A stretch of 33,270 nt of DNA from Chloroflexota bacterium (GTDB lineage: Bacteria; Chloroflexota; Dehalococcoidia; SZUA-161). The notes beneath the pieces are model-generated. The model had not been told where the DNA came from, did no database searches, and was given only the letters and a program-made list of their open reading frames with translations. Below, in pieces: positions 25,190-33,200 of the stretch. The DNA is taken from contig JAJYLC010000019.1 of the NCBI GenBank assembly GCA_021787935.1, forward strand, positions 1-33,270. The letters are read 5' to 3'. The translations under genes were made by a program, and so were the position numbers. Within the stretch, counting starts at the first letter, position 1; every line of letters begins with the position of its first letter.

Positions 25190-26041
25190 ATGACGCAGGG
25201 AAGTGGTGGAAAAACGCTGGAGGAGCTAATAGAGGAAGTCGCTGACCTTATCGTGAGGTCGAAGCGAATCGTGGTGTTCACGGGGGCTGGCATCAGCACC
25301 GAGTCGGGGATACCTGACTTCAGGGGCCCAGATGGGCTGTGGACTAAATTCGATCCTGAGGATTTCACATATCAGAGATTTGTCAGCAGCCGCGAGGCGA
25401 GGAAAAGGCTGTGGGGGATGAGCAAAACCGTGGGGTTGAGCTGGCACGATATGAAGCCGAACGAAGCGCACTATGCTGTCGCTGAACTGGAGAAGCTGGG
25501 CAAGCTGGACTGCGTTATCACTCAGAACGTGGACGGATTTCATCAAAAAGCTGGCTGCTCGGAGGACAAGGTGCTCCAGCTCCACGGCAATATGCAGTGG
25601 GCCAGGTGCCTTACCTGCGGCGAGCGCTGGAGCAATGAGGAAGTGATGAGGTGGGTTGAGGCCGGGGTTGAGGACCCGGAATGCGTTAAGTGCGGTGGAA
25701 TCATCAAGCCGGAGGGTGTGTTTTTCGGGGAGGCTCTGCCCGTAAAAGAGACTATGGAGGCGGAGCAGCGCTCCTCAAGCTGCGACCTCTGTATTGTGAT
25801 AGGCTCTTCGCTCGTGGTCTATCCGGCGGCGATGATGCCGCAGTATGCAGTGCAATCCGGGGCAAAGTTGGTTATAATTAACGAAGGCGAAACCAGCCTG
25901 GACTATGCCGCCGATGTCCGCATCAATGACAGGGCGGGCAAGGTCATGTCGCAGGTGGTTAAGAAGGTCAAGAAAAAGATGCGCAAGGAAAGAACGAACA
26001 AGCGAGATTCTTCCCCTTCACTTCGTTCAGGGTCAGAATGA
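25190..26041 (+). CDS. Sir2-family NAD-dependent protein deacylase
   Basis: A 283-residue sirtuin. NAD-binding motifs GAGIS at 32-36 and [12 protein letters not shown] at 40-51, [12 protein letters not shown] near 111-122, catalytic His132 in LHGN, and a zinc site of Cys140, Cys143, Cys165 and Cys168 are all intact. The ATG at 25190 is used because GGGGCGGTGAG precedes it. It is followed 32 bases later by an acyl-CoA synthetase; CobB-type sirtuins are known to reactivate acyl-CoA synthetases by removing an acetyl group from a conserved lysine, so its neighbour is the obvious target. The last 25 or so residues ([15 protein letters not shown], then [10 protein letters not shown]) are not part of the fold, and the very end is encoded by a sequence that looks like an intergenic repeat. 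Confidence 0.93.
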   Translation: MTQGSGGKTLEELIEEVADLIVRSKRIVVFTGAGISTESGIPDFRGPDGLWTKFDPEDFTYQRFVSSREARKRLWGMSKTVGLSWHDMKPNEAHYAVAELEKLGKLDCVITQNVDGFHQKAGCSEDKVLQLHGNMQWARCLTCGERWSNEEVMRWVEAGVEDPECVKCGGIIKPEGVFFGEALPVKETMEAEQRSSSCDLCIVIGSSLVVYPAAMMPQYAVQSGAKLVIINEGETSLDYAADVRINDRAGKVMSQVVKKVKKKMRKERTNKRDSSPSLRSGSE

Positions 26042-26044
26042 CAT
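26003..26044. other. Repeat-like sequence forming the sirtuin gene end
   Basis: The piece CGAGATTCTTCCCCTTCACTTCGTTCAGGGTCAGAATGACA (shown here only as its parts: CGAGATTCTT, CTTCACTTCG, TTCAGGGTCAGAATGACA) resembles dispersed intergenic repeats of the form 'GATTCTTCGCTTCGCTCAGAATGACA' that I know from many environmental genomes. Only one copy occurs here, so its repeat nature is from memory, not from this window. Confidence 0.3.
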
Positions 26045-26073
26045 ATTTCGGCAATATTAAATTAGGAGGTTAA

Positions 26074-27642
26074 ATGAATACTACGGACTTCCTCACAATT
26101 GCCAGCGCTATCGTACCTGACCGCACAGCAATAATATTCGAAGGGAAAAAGTTCAGCTTCGGCCAGCTTAACGAGCGCTCCAACAGGCTGGCTAACGCTC
26201 TTACTAAACTCGGGGTCAAGAAGGGCGATATCGTGGCCATATTGCAGGTCAACTGCAACCATTATCTCGAAACATACTACGCAGTAGCGAAGCTAGGCGC
26301 CATCTTCGCACCGCTGAATTTCAGAGCCAAGGCCGACGAGCTTACCTATATGCTCAACAACTGCGAGGCCAGGATACTGTTTGTTGGCGAACGCTACCTT
26401 GATATGTTGCAGTCGATGAGACCCAATCTAGCCAAAGTGGAGCACTATATAAGCATCGACAAGAAGGTCGATGGCATGCTCTATTATGAGGACCTGCTGG
26501 CCAAAGCATCCCCGGAGGATGTATTCGCTGAAATCGATGATAACGATATCACCATGCTGATGTATACTGCGGGCACCACCGGAAGGCCGAAGGGAGTGCC
26601 CTTAACTCATAACAGCTTTGTAACATATATGTTGAGCAATGTAACACCTGTAGACCCTGAGATAGAGGAGACCAATCTGCTTACCGTGCCACTGTACCAT
26701 GTCGCCGGAGCACAGGCTGTGCTGGCTGCTACTTACGGTGGCAGGACTCTGGCGATGATGAGGCAGTTTGAGGTGAAAGAGTGGATGAAGACCGTGGAGC
26801 AGACTAAGGCCAACCGGGCTATGCTTGTGCCTACTATGCTCAAACGCGTTATCGACGACCCGGAGTTCAGTAAACACAACCTTTCCTGCCTTAAGGTGAT
26901 AACTTACGGGGCAGCTCCGATGCCCTTTGAGGTGATAAGAAAGGCTATAGATGTCTTTCCTGGCGTCATGTTCATCAATGCCTTCGGGCAGACAGAGACT
27001 GCTTCCACTATAACTTCTCTTGGGCCCGAAGACCATGTTATCTCGGGGACAGAGGAGCAGAAGCAGAAGAAGCTGAAAAGGCTGCAGTGCTCCATTGGCA
27101 AGCCCATGGATGATGTACAGATAAAGATTGTCGACGAGCATGGTAAAGAGGTACCGGTGGGTGACGTGGGCGAGATAATCGCCAAAGGGCCCAGGGTGAT
27201 GAGCGGATATTGGAAAGATCCCGAGAAAACGGCAAAGGCCCTGACCAAGGATGGCTGGCTGCATACCGGCGATAAGGGTTATGTGGACGGAGAGGGCTAC
27301 ATCTACCTGGCAGGACGCGGCGACGATATGATAATAAGAGGAGGCGAGAACATCTCCCCCGAAGAGGTGGAGAATGTGCTGTATGCTCATCCCTGTGTCG
27401 AAGAGGCTGCCGTAATCGCAGTGCCCAGTGCAGAATGGGGGCAGGAACCAAAGGCTGTGGTAGTTCTCAAGAAAGGCGAGAAGGCTACTCCGGAGGAGCT
27501 GATGGAGTTCTGCCGCCAGAAGCTTTCCAGCTTCAAACGGCCGCGCTATGTTTGCTTTATCAACGAGCTTCCGCGTACTTCTACCGGGAAGGTGCTGAAG
27601 AGGACGCTTCGAGACCAGCACGGCAAGGCGGACAACACCTAG
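26074..27642 (+). CDS. AMP-forming acyl-CoA synthetase
   Basis: A 522-residue adenylate-forming enzyme that activates a carboxylic acid to its CoA thioester. The ATP loop MYTAGTTGRPKGVPLTH, the FGQTETAS motif, the hinge region DKGYVDGEGYIYLAGRGDDMIIRGGENISPEEVE and the C-terminal PRTSTGKVLKR with the catalytic, acetylatable lysine are all present. An AGGAGG site lies five bases before the ATG. The length and motifs fit medium- or long-chain fatty acyl or aromatic acid ligases; the acid cannot be named from sequence. With the two hydratases it would supply enoyl-CoA after dehydrogenation, and the sirtuin could control it. A strong terminator follows. Confidence 0.93.
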   Translation: MNTTDFLTIASAIVPDRTAIIFEGKKFSFGQLNERSNRLANALTKLGVKKGDIVAILQVNCNHYLETYYAVAKLGAIFAPLNFRAKADELTYMLNNCEARILFVGERYLDMLQSMRPNLAKVEHYISIDKKVDGMLYYEDLLAKASPEDVFAEIDDNDITMLMYTAGTTGRPKGVPLTHNSFVTYMLSNVTPVDPEIEETNLLTVPLYHVAGAQAVLAATYGGRTLAMMRQFEVKEWMKTVEQTKANRAMLVPTMLKRVIDDPEFSKHNLSCLKVITYGAAPMPFEVIRKAIDVFPGVMFINAFGQTETASTITSLGPEDHVISGTEEQKQKKLKRLQCSIGKPMDDVQIKIVDEHGKEVPVGDVGEIIAKGPRVMSGYWKDPEKTAKALTKDGWLHTGDKGYVDGEGYIYLAGRGDDMIIRGGENISPEEVENVLYAHPCVEEAAVIAVPSAEWGQEPKAVVVLKKGEKATPEELMEFCRQKLSSFKRPRYVCFINELPRTSTGKVLKRTLRDQHGKADNT

Positions 27643-27665
27643 CAAGAAGGTTCTTGAGTGTAAAA

Positions 27666-27711
27666 GCAGGGTGTCAGGCAGTTAGTGGTGTGCCGACACC
27701 CTGCTTTCTTA
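27666..27711 (+). terminator. Rho-independent terminator after the acyl-CoA synthetase
   Basis: A perfect 10-bp stem GCAGGGTGTC / GACACCCTGC, extended by GGCA/TGCC with a bulge, followed by TTTCTT. Confidence 0.85.
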
Positions 27712-27734
27712 TCGCTTAAGGTAGAATATTAGCT

Positions 27735-28310
27735 ATGAAGAAAATCATATTAGCGTCGGCGTCTCCGCGGAGGAAAGAGCTTCTGGAGAAAATCGGCCTG
27801 AAATTTGAGGTCGATCCTGGTAATTACGCGGAGGACATGCGCTCCGGATTGAGTCCCGGTGAGCTTGCCGGAGAGATTTCGCTACAGAAAGCCAGGGCTG
27901 TCGCCAAAAGGCACAAGAACACTATAGTCATCGCTGCGGACACCTTTATTGTTTTTAAGAGCAAAATCATGGGCAAGCCTGGAACTGAGGCTGAAGCGAG
28001 AAAAATGCTTATGAGGCTGAGGGGAAAAACTCATTCAGTGATCACCGGTTTTACCATTCTGGATGCGGACAGCGGCAAGGTATTGACCGAATCGGTAAAG
28101 ACTGTTGTCCACATTAAGAATCTGACCTCCGAAGAAGTTGACGCCTATGTTAAATCGAAGGAGCCACTGGACAAGGCGGGGGCATATGCGATTCAGGGAT
28201 TGGGATCAGTTATCGTAGACAGAATCGAGGGTGACTATTTCAATGTAATCGGGCTGCCGTTGAGCGCTCTGGCGGAAGCACTGAAAGAGTTCGGGATAAA
28301 CGTGTTATAA
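27735..28310 (+). CDS. maf: Maf-family nucleotide pyrophosphatase
   Basis: A 191-residue cytoplasmic protein with the full Maf pattern: ILASASPRRKELLEKIGL at the start, IAADTFIVFKSKIMGKP with the active Asp, SVITGFTI, and KAGAYAIQGLGSVIVDRIEGDYFNVIGLPL. Maf proteins hydrolyse non-canonical or specific nucleoside triphosphates (dTTP/UTP or m7GTP types) and have been linked to house-cleaning and septum formation. The length is normal. It starts 23 bases after the terminator and appears to be a single-gene unit. The substrate branch is not assigned here. Confidence 0.93.
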   Translation: MKKIILASASPRRKELLEKIGLKFEVDPGNYAEDMRSGLSPGELAGEISLQKARAVAKRHKNTIVIAADTFIVFKSKIMGKPGTEAEARKMLMRLRGKTHSVITGFTILDADSGKVLTESVKTVVHIKNLTSEEVDAYVKSKEPLDKAGAYAIQGLGSVIVDRIEGDYFNVIGLPLSALAEALKEFGINVL

Positions 28311-28395
28311 AAAGTTGCGTATTGTATCGGCCCCGGTAAAACCTTTGGAGCCGAGATAACAATCTACGCCGTTCTTTGCGATTCAGGAGGCTTTC

Positions 28396-29268
28396 ATGCA
28401 AGTCGCGACCCACATTCACGATATAAAGATGTCTTTCAAGCTGGAAATCGCCCCGGGGAAAACGCTGGATAGGTTTGTCTATCTGTGGCTCATTTATGCT
28501 AAGCAAATCTACGTGGTGGATAGTGGCGTTGCCGGTGCTAAAGACTTGATTTTGGGTAGTGTTAAAGAGACCGGCCACGATCCCGCGAATATAGCAACCT
28601 TGGTCATAACTCACGCTCACCCCGACCACGTTGGCGGAGCTCTTGGCGTGCAGAAAGCTACCGGATGTGTTGTTGCGGCTCACGAAGCCGATAAGTCCTG
28701 GATTGAAGATACAGAGCTACAGTACCGACAGCGGCCGGTGCCCAGCTTCCACTCCATTGTCGAAGGCCCTGTGAGAGTTGACCGCGTCTTGCACGACGGA
28801 GATAGCTTAGAGTTGAGGGATGGCAGCGCTTTGAAAGTAATGCACACCCCAGGACATGCGAAAGGCCATATCTCTCTCCTCTACGAGGCGGACAGGTCAT
28901 TGTTCTGCGGCGATTGCGTTCCTCTCCGTGGGGCAATGCCAGTATATGAGGATGTCTTCGCCTTGGTGAGATCAATTAAGAGACTAGGAGCCGTTAGCGG
29001 GCTGGAACTCTTGCTCTCTTCGTGGGACGTGCCTCGCCGCGGCCGTCAGATTTATGAAGTGATGGATGAGGCACTGTCCTATATTCAAGACATACACCAA
29101 ACCGTAAGACAGGTCAGGACTGAGCTTGGTGCTGCGGACGTGCCGATGATAGCCAGGGAGGTCAGTCGAAAACTGGGATTCCCCGAAACAGTCTTGGCTC
29201 CCCCTTTCTTCAAGACTGTTGAAGCTCATTTGCGCGTAAGTGAGTACCGCGACCCGCTCGCGTTGTAA
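28396..29268 (+). CDS. Metallo-beta-lactamase-fold hydrolase (first)
   Basis: A 290-residue protein with the binuclear zinc motif HAHPDH at residues 73-78, the later HTPGH with His154, and Asp173 in LFCGDCV. The C-terminal third is an extra helical region (YEVMDEALSYIQDIHQTVRQVRTEL) that probably forms part of the substrate pocket. A clear AGGAGG precedes the ATG. The fold covers glyoxalase II, lactonases and many others; the substrate is not evident. The intergenic piece between maf and this gene shows nothing more than a weak imperfect hairpin. It is convergent with the flavoprotein gene, 17 bases away. Confidence 0.85.
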   Translation: MQVATHIHDIKMSFKLEIAPGKTLDRFVYLWLIYAKQIYVVDSGVAGAKDLILGSVKETGHDPANIATLVITHAHPDHVGGALGVQKATGCVVAAHEADKSWIEDTELQYRQRPVPSFHSIVEGPVRVDRVLHDGDSLELRDGSALKVMHTPGHAKGHISLLYEADRSLFCGDCVPLRGAMPVYEDVFALVRSIKRLGAVSGLELLLSSWDVPRRGRQIYEVMDEALSYIQDIHQTVRQVRTELGAADVPMIAREVSRKLGFPETVLAPPFFKTVEAHLRVSEYRDPLAL

Positions 29269-29285
29269 GGTTGAGGGATTTGGTC

Positions 29286-30647
29286 TTACTTCAACCTAAT
29301 ACGCCCGCCACCTTGCTCGTTATTGACGGCAACAAATTTGGCTGCTTCTTCGCCGGCGACGTAGCCTGTAGAGAAGGCTGCTTGCAGGTTGTAGCCTCCG
29401 GTATCCGCATCCACGTCCAGCACTTCACCGCAGAAGTATAGTCCGCTGACCAAACGTGAGGCCATAGTGCGCGGGTCTACCTCTTTAAGCGAGACGCCTC
29501 CTGCAGTGACCATTGCAGCAGCCGGAGACAGAGGGCCTACGATGTTGAAACGCAGTGACTTAAGAAGGCTAACTAACCTTTTTCGCTCTTTGGCGTTAAT
29601 CTGATTAACTGGTTTATCAAGCGGCATGCCGGTCATCTCGATAAGGGGCTCGACCATCTTGTTTGGCAACAGGTCTGAGATGATGCGCTTAAGGCTCCGT
29701 TTGCCGTGGAGCTCGAAGTCCTGCTGAAGAATCTGGTCGAGCTGCTTATCGCTGAGGTCGGGCTGAAGGTCGATGGATATGCTCACAGGCCCTTTGTCCA
29801 AAGCATCGACTATGGCCAGGCTCATCTGCAATGTAATAGGTCCGCCGATGCCGAAATGTGTCATCATCATCTTGCCTCTGCGGCTTTCAATAACGGGCCA
29901 GCGAGCTTTCTCACGCCCCGTGCCGCGTCCCACGTCGCTAGATGGTGTCCGCGATGGGTCAATCTCATCAGCGTTGCACGGGTAGGCAGTCAGGCGCGCG
30001 TTGTGCAGACTGACGCCTTGCATGCTCCGGGCGAGTTCGATTTCTTTGACGACCAGAGGTACCAGTGAGGGTCGCAGTTTCAATATGGTATGGCCAACAG
30101 CCTCAGCCATGCGGTAGCCGTCGCCGGTGGAGCCGGTGCCGGGATATGAAGCGCCTCCAGTAGCCAGGACGATTGCTGCTGCTCGGTAAATGTCTTGCTC
30201 TGTTTGCACACCAGTCACGCGCCCTCTATCAACCTGTATCGAGGTTGCTCTTACGCCGGTAAGTATCTGTACTCCATGGTCAGCCAGATATCTCTGGAAG
30301 GCTTTCACCACATCGCGGGCATCGTCCGAGGCAGGGAATATCCTGCCGTCCAGCTCGGTCTTCGTATCTACGCCGTAGCGTCTCAGAAAGGCCAGCAGGT
30401 CATCGCGAAAGTAGTGGTGGAACACGTTACGGAGGAAACGCCCGTTTGCGCCATACATAGCGACGAAATCGTCTAATTGCCTGGCGTTGGTCAGGTTGCA
30501 GCGCATCTGGCCGCTGATGCGGAGCTTCATGCCGGAGCGTTTCATCTTCTCCAGGAGTAGCACCTCAGCGCCCAACTCTGCCGCTCGCCCTGCAGCCATC
30601 ATACCGCTGGCCCCGGCCCCGATAACGATGACTCGCTTGTTTGTCAT
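29286..30647 (-). CDS. HI0933-family FAD-dependent oxidoreductase
   Basis: A 453-residue flavoprotein. The N-terminal dinucleotide fold is VIVIGAGASGMMAAGRAAELG, and the family-specific pieces ATGGASYPGTGSTGDGY and the C-terminal CGEVLDVDADTGGYNLQAAFSTGYVAGEEAA are present. HI0933-type proteins include BaiN; most have no known substrate. The ATG at 30647 is preferred to the GTG at 30683 because the fold begins right after it. No good ribosome site is visible. It lies 60 bases downstream of the second metallo-beta-lactamase gene and may be co-transcribed with it and the SDR. Confidence 0.88.
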   Translation of the reverse strand: MTNKRVIVIGAGASGMMAAGRAAELGAEVLLLEKMKRSGMKLRISGQMRCNLTNARQLDDFVAMYGANGRFLRNVFHHYFRDDLLAFLRRYGVDTKTELDGRIFPASDDARDVVKAFQRYLADHGVQILTGVRATSIQVDRGRVTGVQTEQDIYRAAAIVLATGGASYPGTGSTGDGYRMAEAVGHTILKLRPSLVPLVVKEIELARSMQGVSLHNARLTAYPCNADEIDPSRTPSSDVGRGTGREKARWPVIESRRGKMMMTHFGIGGPITLQMSLAIVDALDKGPVSISIDLQPDLSDKQLDQILQQDFELHGKRSLKRIISDLLPNKMVEPLIEMTGMPLDKPVNQINAKERKRLVSLLKSLRFNIVGPLSPAAAMVTAGGVSLKEVDPRTMASRLVSGLYFCGEVLDVDADTGGYNLQAAFSTGYVAGEEAAKFVAVNNEQGGGRIRLK

Positions 30648-30707
30648 AAAAAACTCAGTCGTATCCAGATTAGGCCAACTCACCGATGCGGATTTGAAGC
30701 GGATTCA

Positions 30708-31379
30708 CTATAAGCTGTCTGCGTATTGCCTGATATATCTCTTTACCTCTGAGGCAGGCTGGTAGATGCCGAAGTGGCCCTCGCACAATATGTCTGCTTT
30801 CAAGTCTATAAGCTTCTGTAAAGAGAGCTTCGCCAGCTCCGGGTCTGCTCCCCACGCTGGATAGTAGGGGCCGTGGATATCCTGCCCGAAGAGTACCCTC
30901 TGTTTATCGATGTCCACGTACGCTGCAATGCTGCCCGGAGTATGGCCGGGGATGTGAATCACCTTGAGTTCATATTTCCCGATTTTTAAAATCTCCTCAG
31001 CACCTTTGATTCTCATGTCTACATGGCAAGGAGTGTAGGATACGCCGTAGGCCTGGGCAGCTATGCCGCCGTCTCCCTCTATCTCGTCGGCGTCGAGTTC
31101 ATGGGCTATTATCTTAGCGCCGAACTCCTTCTGGAAACGGTGAAGCGAGCCAATGTGGTCGATGTGGGAATGGGTTACCAGGATGCTCTTGAGTTTTTTA
31201 GGATCGAAGCCCAGTTGCTTTATATTGGAGATAAGTTTGTCGAAGCTCATGCCCGCGCCTGAGTCGATGAGCAGAAGGTCGCCGGCGTCGAGGAGGTAGA
31301 CGCTGCAATCTAAGTGGTGGGATATATCGGCGCCGCCGACCTGATATACGTCCTTGAAGACTTTAAAGGGCTTGCTCAA
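30708..31379 (-). CDS. Metallo-beta-lactamase-fold hydrolase (second, TTG start)
   Basis: A 223-residue protein with HSHIDH at 70-75 and HIPGHTPGSIAAY for the third histidine, then FGQDIHGPYYPAWG with the bridging Asp. The start is TTG at 31379 (reading TTG AGC AAG); AAGGA lies upstream at suitable distance, and the nearby ATG is in another frame with an immediate stop. The gene starts 18 bases after the SDR stop, so the two are an operon. It is shorter than the first hydrolase (28396-29268) and lacks its helical C-terminus. The function cannot be named beyond the family. Confidence 0.85.
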   Translation of the reverse strand: MSKPFKVFKDVYQVGGADISHHLDCSVYLLDAGDLLLIDSGAGMSFDKLISNIKQLGFDPKKLKSILVTHSHIDHIGSLHRFQKEFGAKIIAHELDADEIEGDGGIAAQAYGVSYTPCHVDMRIKGAEEILKIGKYELKVIHIPGHTPGSIAAYVDIDKQRVLFGQDIHGPYYPAWGADPELAKLSLQKLIDLKADILCEGHFGIYQPASEVKRYIRQYADSL

Positions 31380-31397
31380 AATTTCATTCCTTGTTGT

Positions 31398-32159
31398 TCA
31401 GGCCAGAGTGCCGCCGTCCAGGAATATGGTCTGGCCTGTGATGTAGCTTGAAGTCTCCGAGGCAAGGAACAGGGCCGTGCGCATAACATCCTCAGCCTCG
31501 GCCAGCCGGCCCAGCGGAATAGTGGTCTCCAGCGACTTGCAAGCCTCGGGGTCTGCCCACATGGGCTGGCTGAACGCAGTCTTGACCAGGTATGGCCCGA
31601 TGGCATTAACGCGAATGTTATAACCGGCCAGTTCCACCGCAAGTAGTTTAGTGAGCATGACCACTCCGGCCTTGGCGATACTGTAGGCGCCCAGCCCTGG
31701 CGCTGCTTTGGCGGCGCCTGTGGATACGATATTGATTATGTTGCCGCTCTGTTTCCCCATCATCACCTTCGCTGCCGCCTGGCTGCACAAAAAGTAACCC
31801 TTAAGGTCAACGTTCATCACCTTGTCCCAGCCATCCTCTCGAAGGTCAACTAAAGGGCGCATAACATTAATAGCGGCATTGTTGACCAGGATATCTACGG
31901 TGCCAAACTTGTCCAGCGTCTTCGCCACCATGTTGTCCACCTCGCTTTTCACAGCGATATTAGTCTGGACCGCCAGGGCACGCCGTCCTACTGCCTCAAT
32001 CTCCCGAGCCGCCTTTTCCAGGTCGGGCATGGTACGGCTGGCGACTGCCACATCGGCGCCAGCTTCGGCGAAGCCCAAAGCGATTGCTTTGCCAATGCCC
32101 CTGCTTCCTCCTGTGACTATAGCCACCTTGCCTTTTAAAGAAAAGTTGGGGATGGTCAT
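31398..32159 (-). CDS. Short-chain dehydrogenase/reductase
   Basis: A 253-residue Rossmann-fold NAD(P)-dependent oxidoreductase. TGGSRGIG at 16-23, NNAA, the catalytic Ser in NIVSTGAAKAAPG and the YSIAK pair are all present, and the C-terminus ITGQTIFLDGG is typical of classical SDRs of the FabG-like kind. The ATG at 32159 is used because of GAGGAGG six bases before it; the longer frame to 32180 overlaps that site. It is the first gene of a minus-strand operon with the second metallo-beta-lactamase protein and possibly the flavoprotein. The substrate is unknown; oxidation of a secondary alcohol is expected by family. Confidence 0.92.
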   Translation of the reverse strand: MTIPNFSLKGKVAIVTGGSRGIGKAIALGFAEAGADVAVASRTMPDLEKAAREIEAVGRRALAVQTNIAVKSEVDNMVAKTLDKFGTVDILVNNAAINVMRPLVDLREDGWDKVMNVDLKGYFLCSQAAAKVMMGKQSGNIINIVSTGAAKAAPGLGAYSIAKAGVVMLTKLLAVELAGYNIRVNAIGPYLVKTAFSQPMWADPEACKSLETTIPLGRLAEAEDVMRTALFLASETSSYITGQTIFLDGGTLA

Positions 32160-32223
32160 TTGCGGCCTCCTCTGATTCACGAGTTACAAACTCTCGCCGA
32201 ATGCGTTACTATCCTTCTGGGAT

Positions 32224-32252
32224 AATCTACGGAATTATGGTCTAACTGTCAA
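32224..32252 (-). promoter_or_regulatory. Sigma-70 promoter of the SDR operon
   Basis: On the minus strand TTGACA (32252-32247), 17 bases, TAGATT (32229-32224). It lies about 65 bases before the SDR start, back to back with copy E of the repeat element. Confidence 0.65.
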
Positions 32253-32323
32253 CATCTTTACCGGCTTTTCTATTTATCCTGCTTATTGCTTCTGGGCATT
32301 CATCAGTCGTGGCATATCCCAAA

Positions 32324-32389
32324 TGTAATAACTTCTTAACTTTTCCGTCTCCACATTTTATGACTTCTTAATGCCTGCCCGTTTATCAT
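32324..32389 (+). promoter_or_regulatory. 31-bp direct-repeat element, copy E (upstream of HAD gene)
   Basis: Repeat 1 TGTAATAACTTCTTAAC at 32324-32340 and repeat 2 TTTTATGACTTCTTAAT at 32356-32372, starts 32 bp apart; the two share ATNACTTCTTAA. The spacer begins TTTT. A -10-like TATCAT follows at 32384-32389, 28 bases from the start of repeat 2. It lies in the 312-base gap between the SDR and the HAD gene, which otherwise holds the SDR promoter and a palindrome. Confidence 0.7.
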
Positions 32390-32421
32390 GTCCTTAATCC
32401 GCGTGGTGGAGGAGGCCATTG

Positions 32422-32440
32422 TCGCCACTGACAGTGGCGA
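32422..32440. other. Perfect palindrome in the HAD gene leader
   Basis: TCGCCACTG-A-CAGTGGCGA, a 19-base perfect inverted repeat with a single central base, lies between copy E and the HAD start, flanked by GGAGG-rich purine stretches. No T-tract follows, so it is not a terminator. It may be a protein binding site or an RNA hairpin near the ribosome site. Confidence 0.5.
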
Positions 32441-32471
32441 GGAGGGGGAGGCATAATCCCGAACGGTTGAG

Positions 32472-33179
32472 TTGGAAGTGAAGCTAATTATTTTTGACCT
32501 GGATCAAACGCTTGTAGACTTTATATCGGTTCATGACGAAGCCACCCAGGAACTATTCAGCAGGTTTTTCGGCGTGGATGCCAAACTGACTGAGATCGAC
32601 TTTGCCGGAAGAAGCCTGGCCGATAATTTCCTTGAATTGGCCAAGTTGAAAGGTATATCTGAGGCTGAGGTCAGTAAAAATAGCCGTGTCTTGGTCGAAA
32701 GCTATGAGATGATTTTCGGCCAAAAGCTTAATAAAGAAGCTTCCGACCATGTCCTTCCCGGGGTGAGAAAGCTCCTGGAAGGGCTATCGAAAACTGACAA
32801 TTTTGTTGTGTTATATACGGGTGATTCGGCAGGCATAGTCGACCGGGTCCTGAAGACTACCGGTTTGGGCAAGTATTTCAGGTTCGCTGTTTACGGAACG
32901 GAAGCACCGACACGTGTCGGCATGGTGAGGCTCGCCGTGGGAAGGGCTGAGAGCATAACGGGTAAGAAATTCAGCGATAAGGATGTAATAATAATCGGCG
33001 ACTCTCTACGTGATGTTAATAGCGGCAAGCAGCTTGGCGCTATGACAATTGCTGTAGCGACAGGCTTTCACTCACCAGAAAAGCTATTAGCCAGCAAACC
33101 GGATTACCTCTTCAAGAACTTGAAAAGTTACAGGAAAGTCTTACAAGCGATCGCTGAGTCTGGGAAAGGACTCACATAA
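32472..33179 (+). CDS. HAD-superfamily hydrolase (phosphatase-like)
   Basis: A 235-residue HAD protein. Motif I is FDLDQT with Asp9 and Asp11, motif II is the Thr of YTGDSAG, and motif IV is IIGDSLRDVNSGKQLG. The helical cap between motifs I and II is of the phosphoglycolate-phosphatase type. The start is uncertain: TTG at 32472 gives MEVKLIIFDLD, while GTG at 32478 gives MKLIIFDLD; neither has a strong ribosome site close by. It lies downstream of copy E of the repeat element, and a further gene begins 21 bases after its stop, so it may be the first gene of an operon that leaves the window. The substrate is unknown. Confidence 0.82.
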   Translation: MEVKLIIFDLDQTLVDFISVHDEATQELFSRFFGVDAKLTEIDFAGRSLADNFLELAKLKGISEAEVSKNSRVLVESYEMIFGQKLNKEASDHVLPGVRKLLEGLSKTDNFVVLYTGDSAGIVDRVLKTTGLGKYFRFAVYGTEAPTRVGMVRLAVGRAESITGKKFSDKDVIIIGDSLRDVNSGKQLGAMTIAVATGFHSPEKLLASKPDYLFKNLKSYRKVLQAIAESGKGLT

Positions 33180-33200
33180 TAGAGGAGAAAGGAGGTTGCC

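Noticed and set aside
26602-27645. Long minus-strand frame of 347 codons
   Set aside because: It lies wholly antisense to the acyl-CoA synthetase, which has all family motifs; the product has no recognisable domain and no ribosome site.
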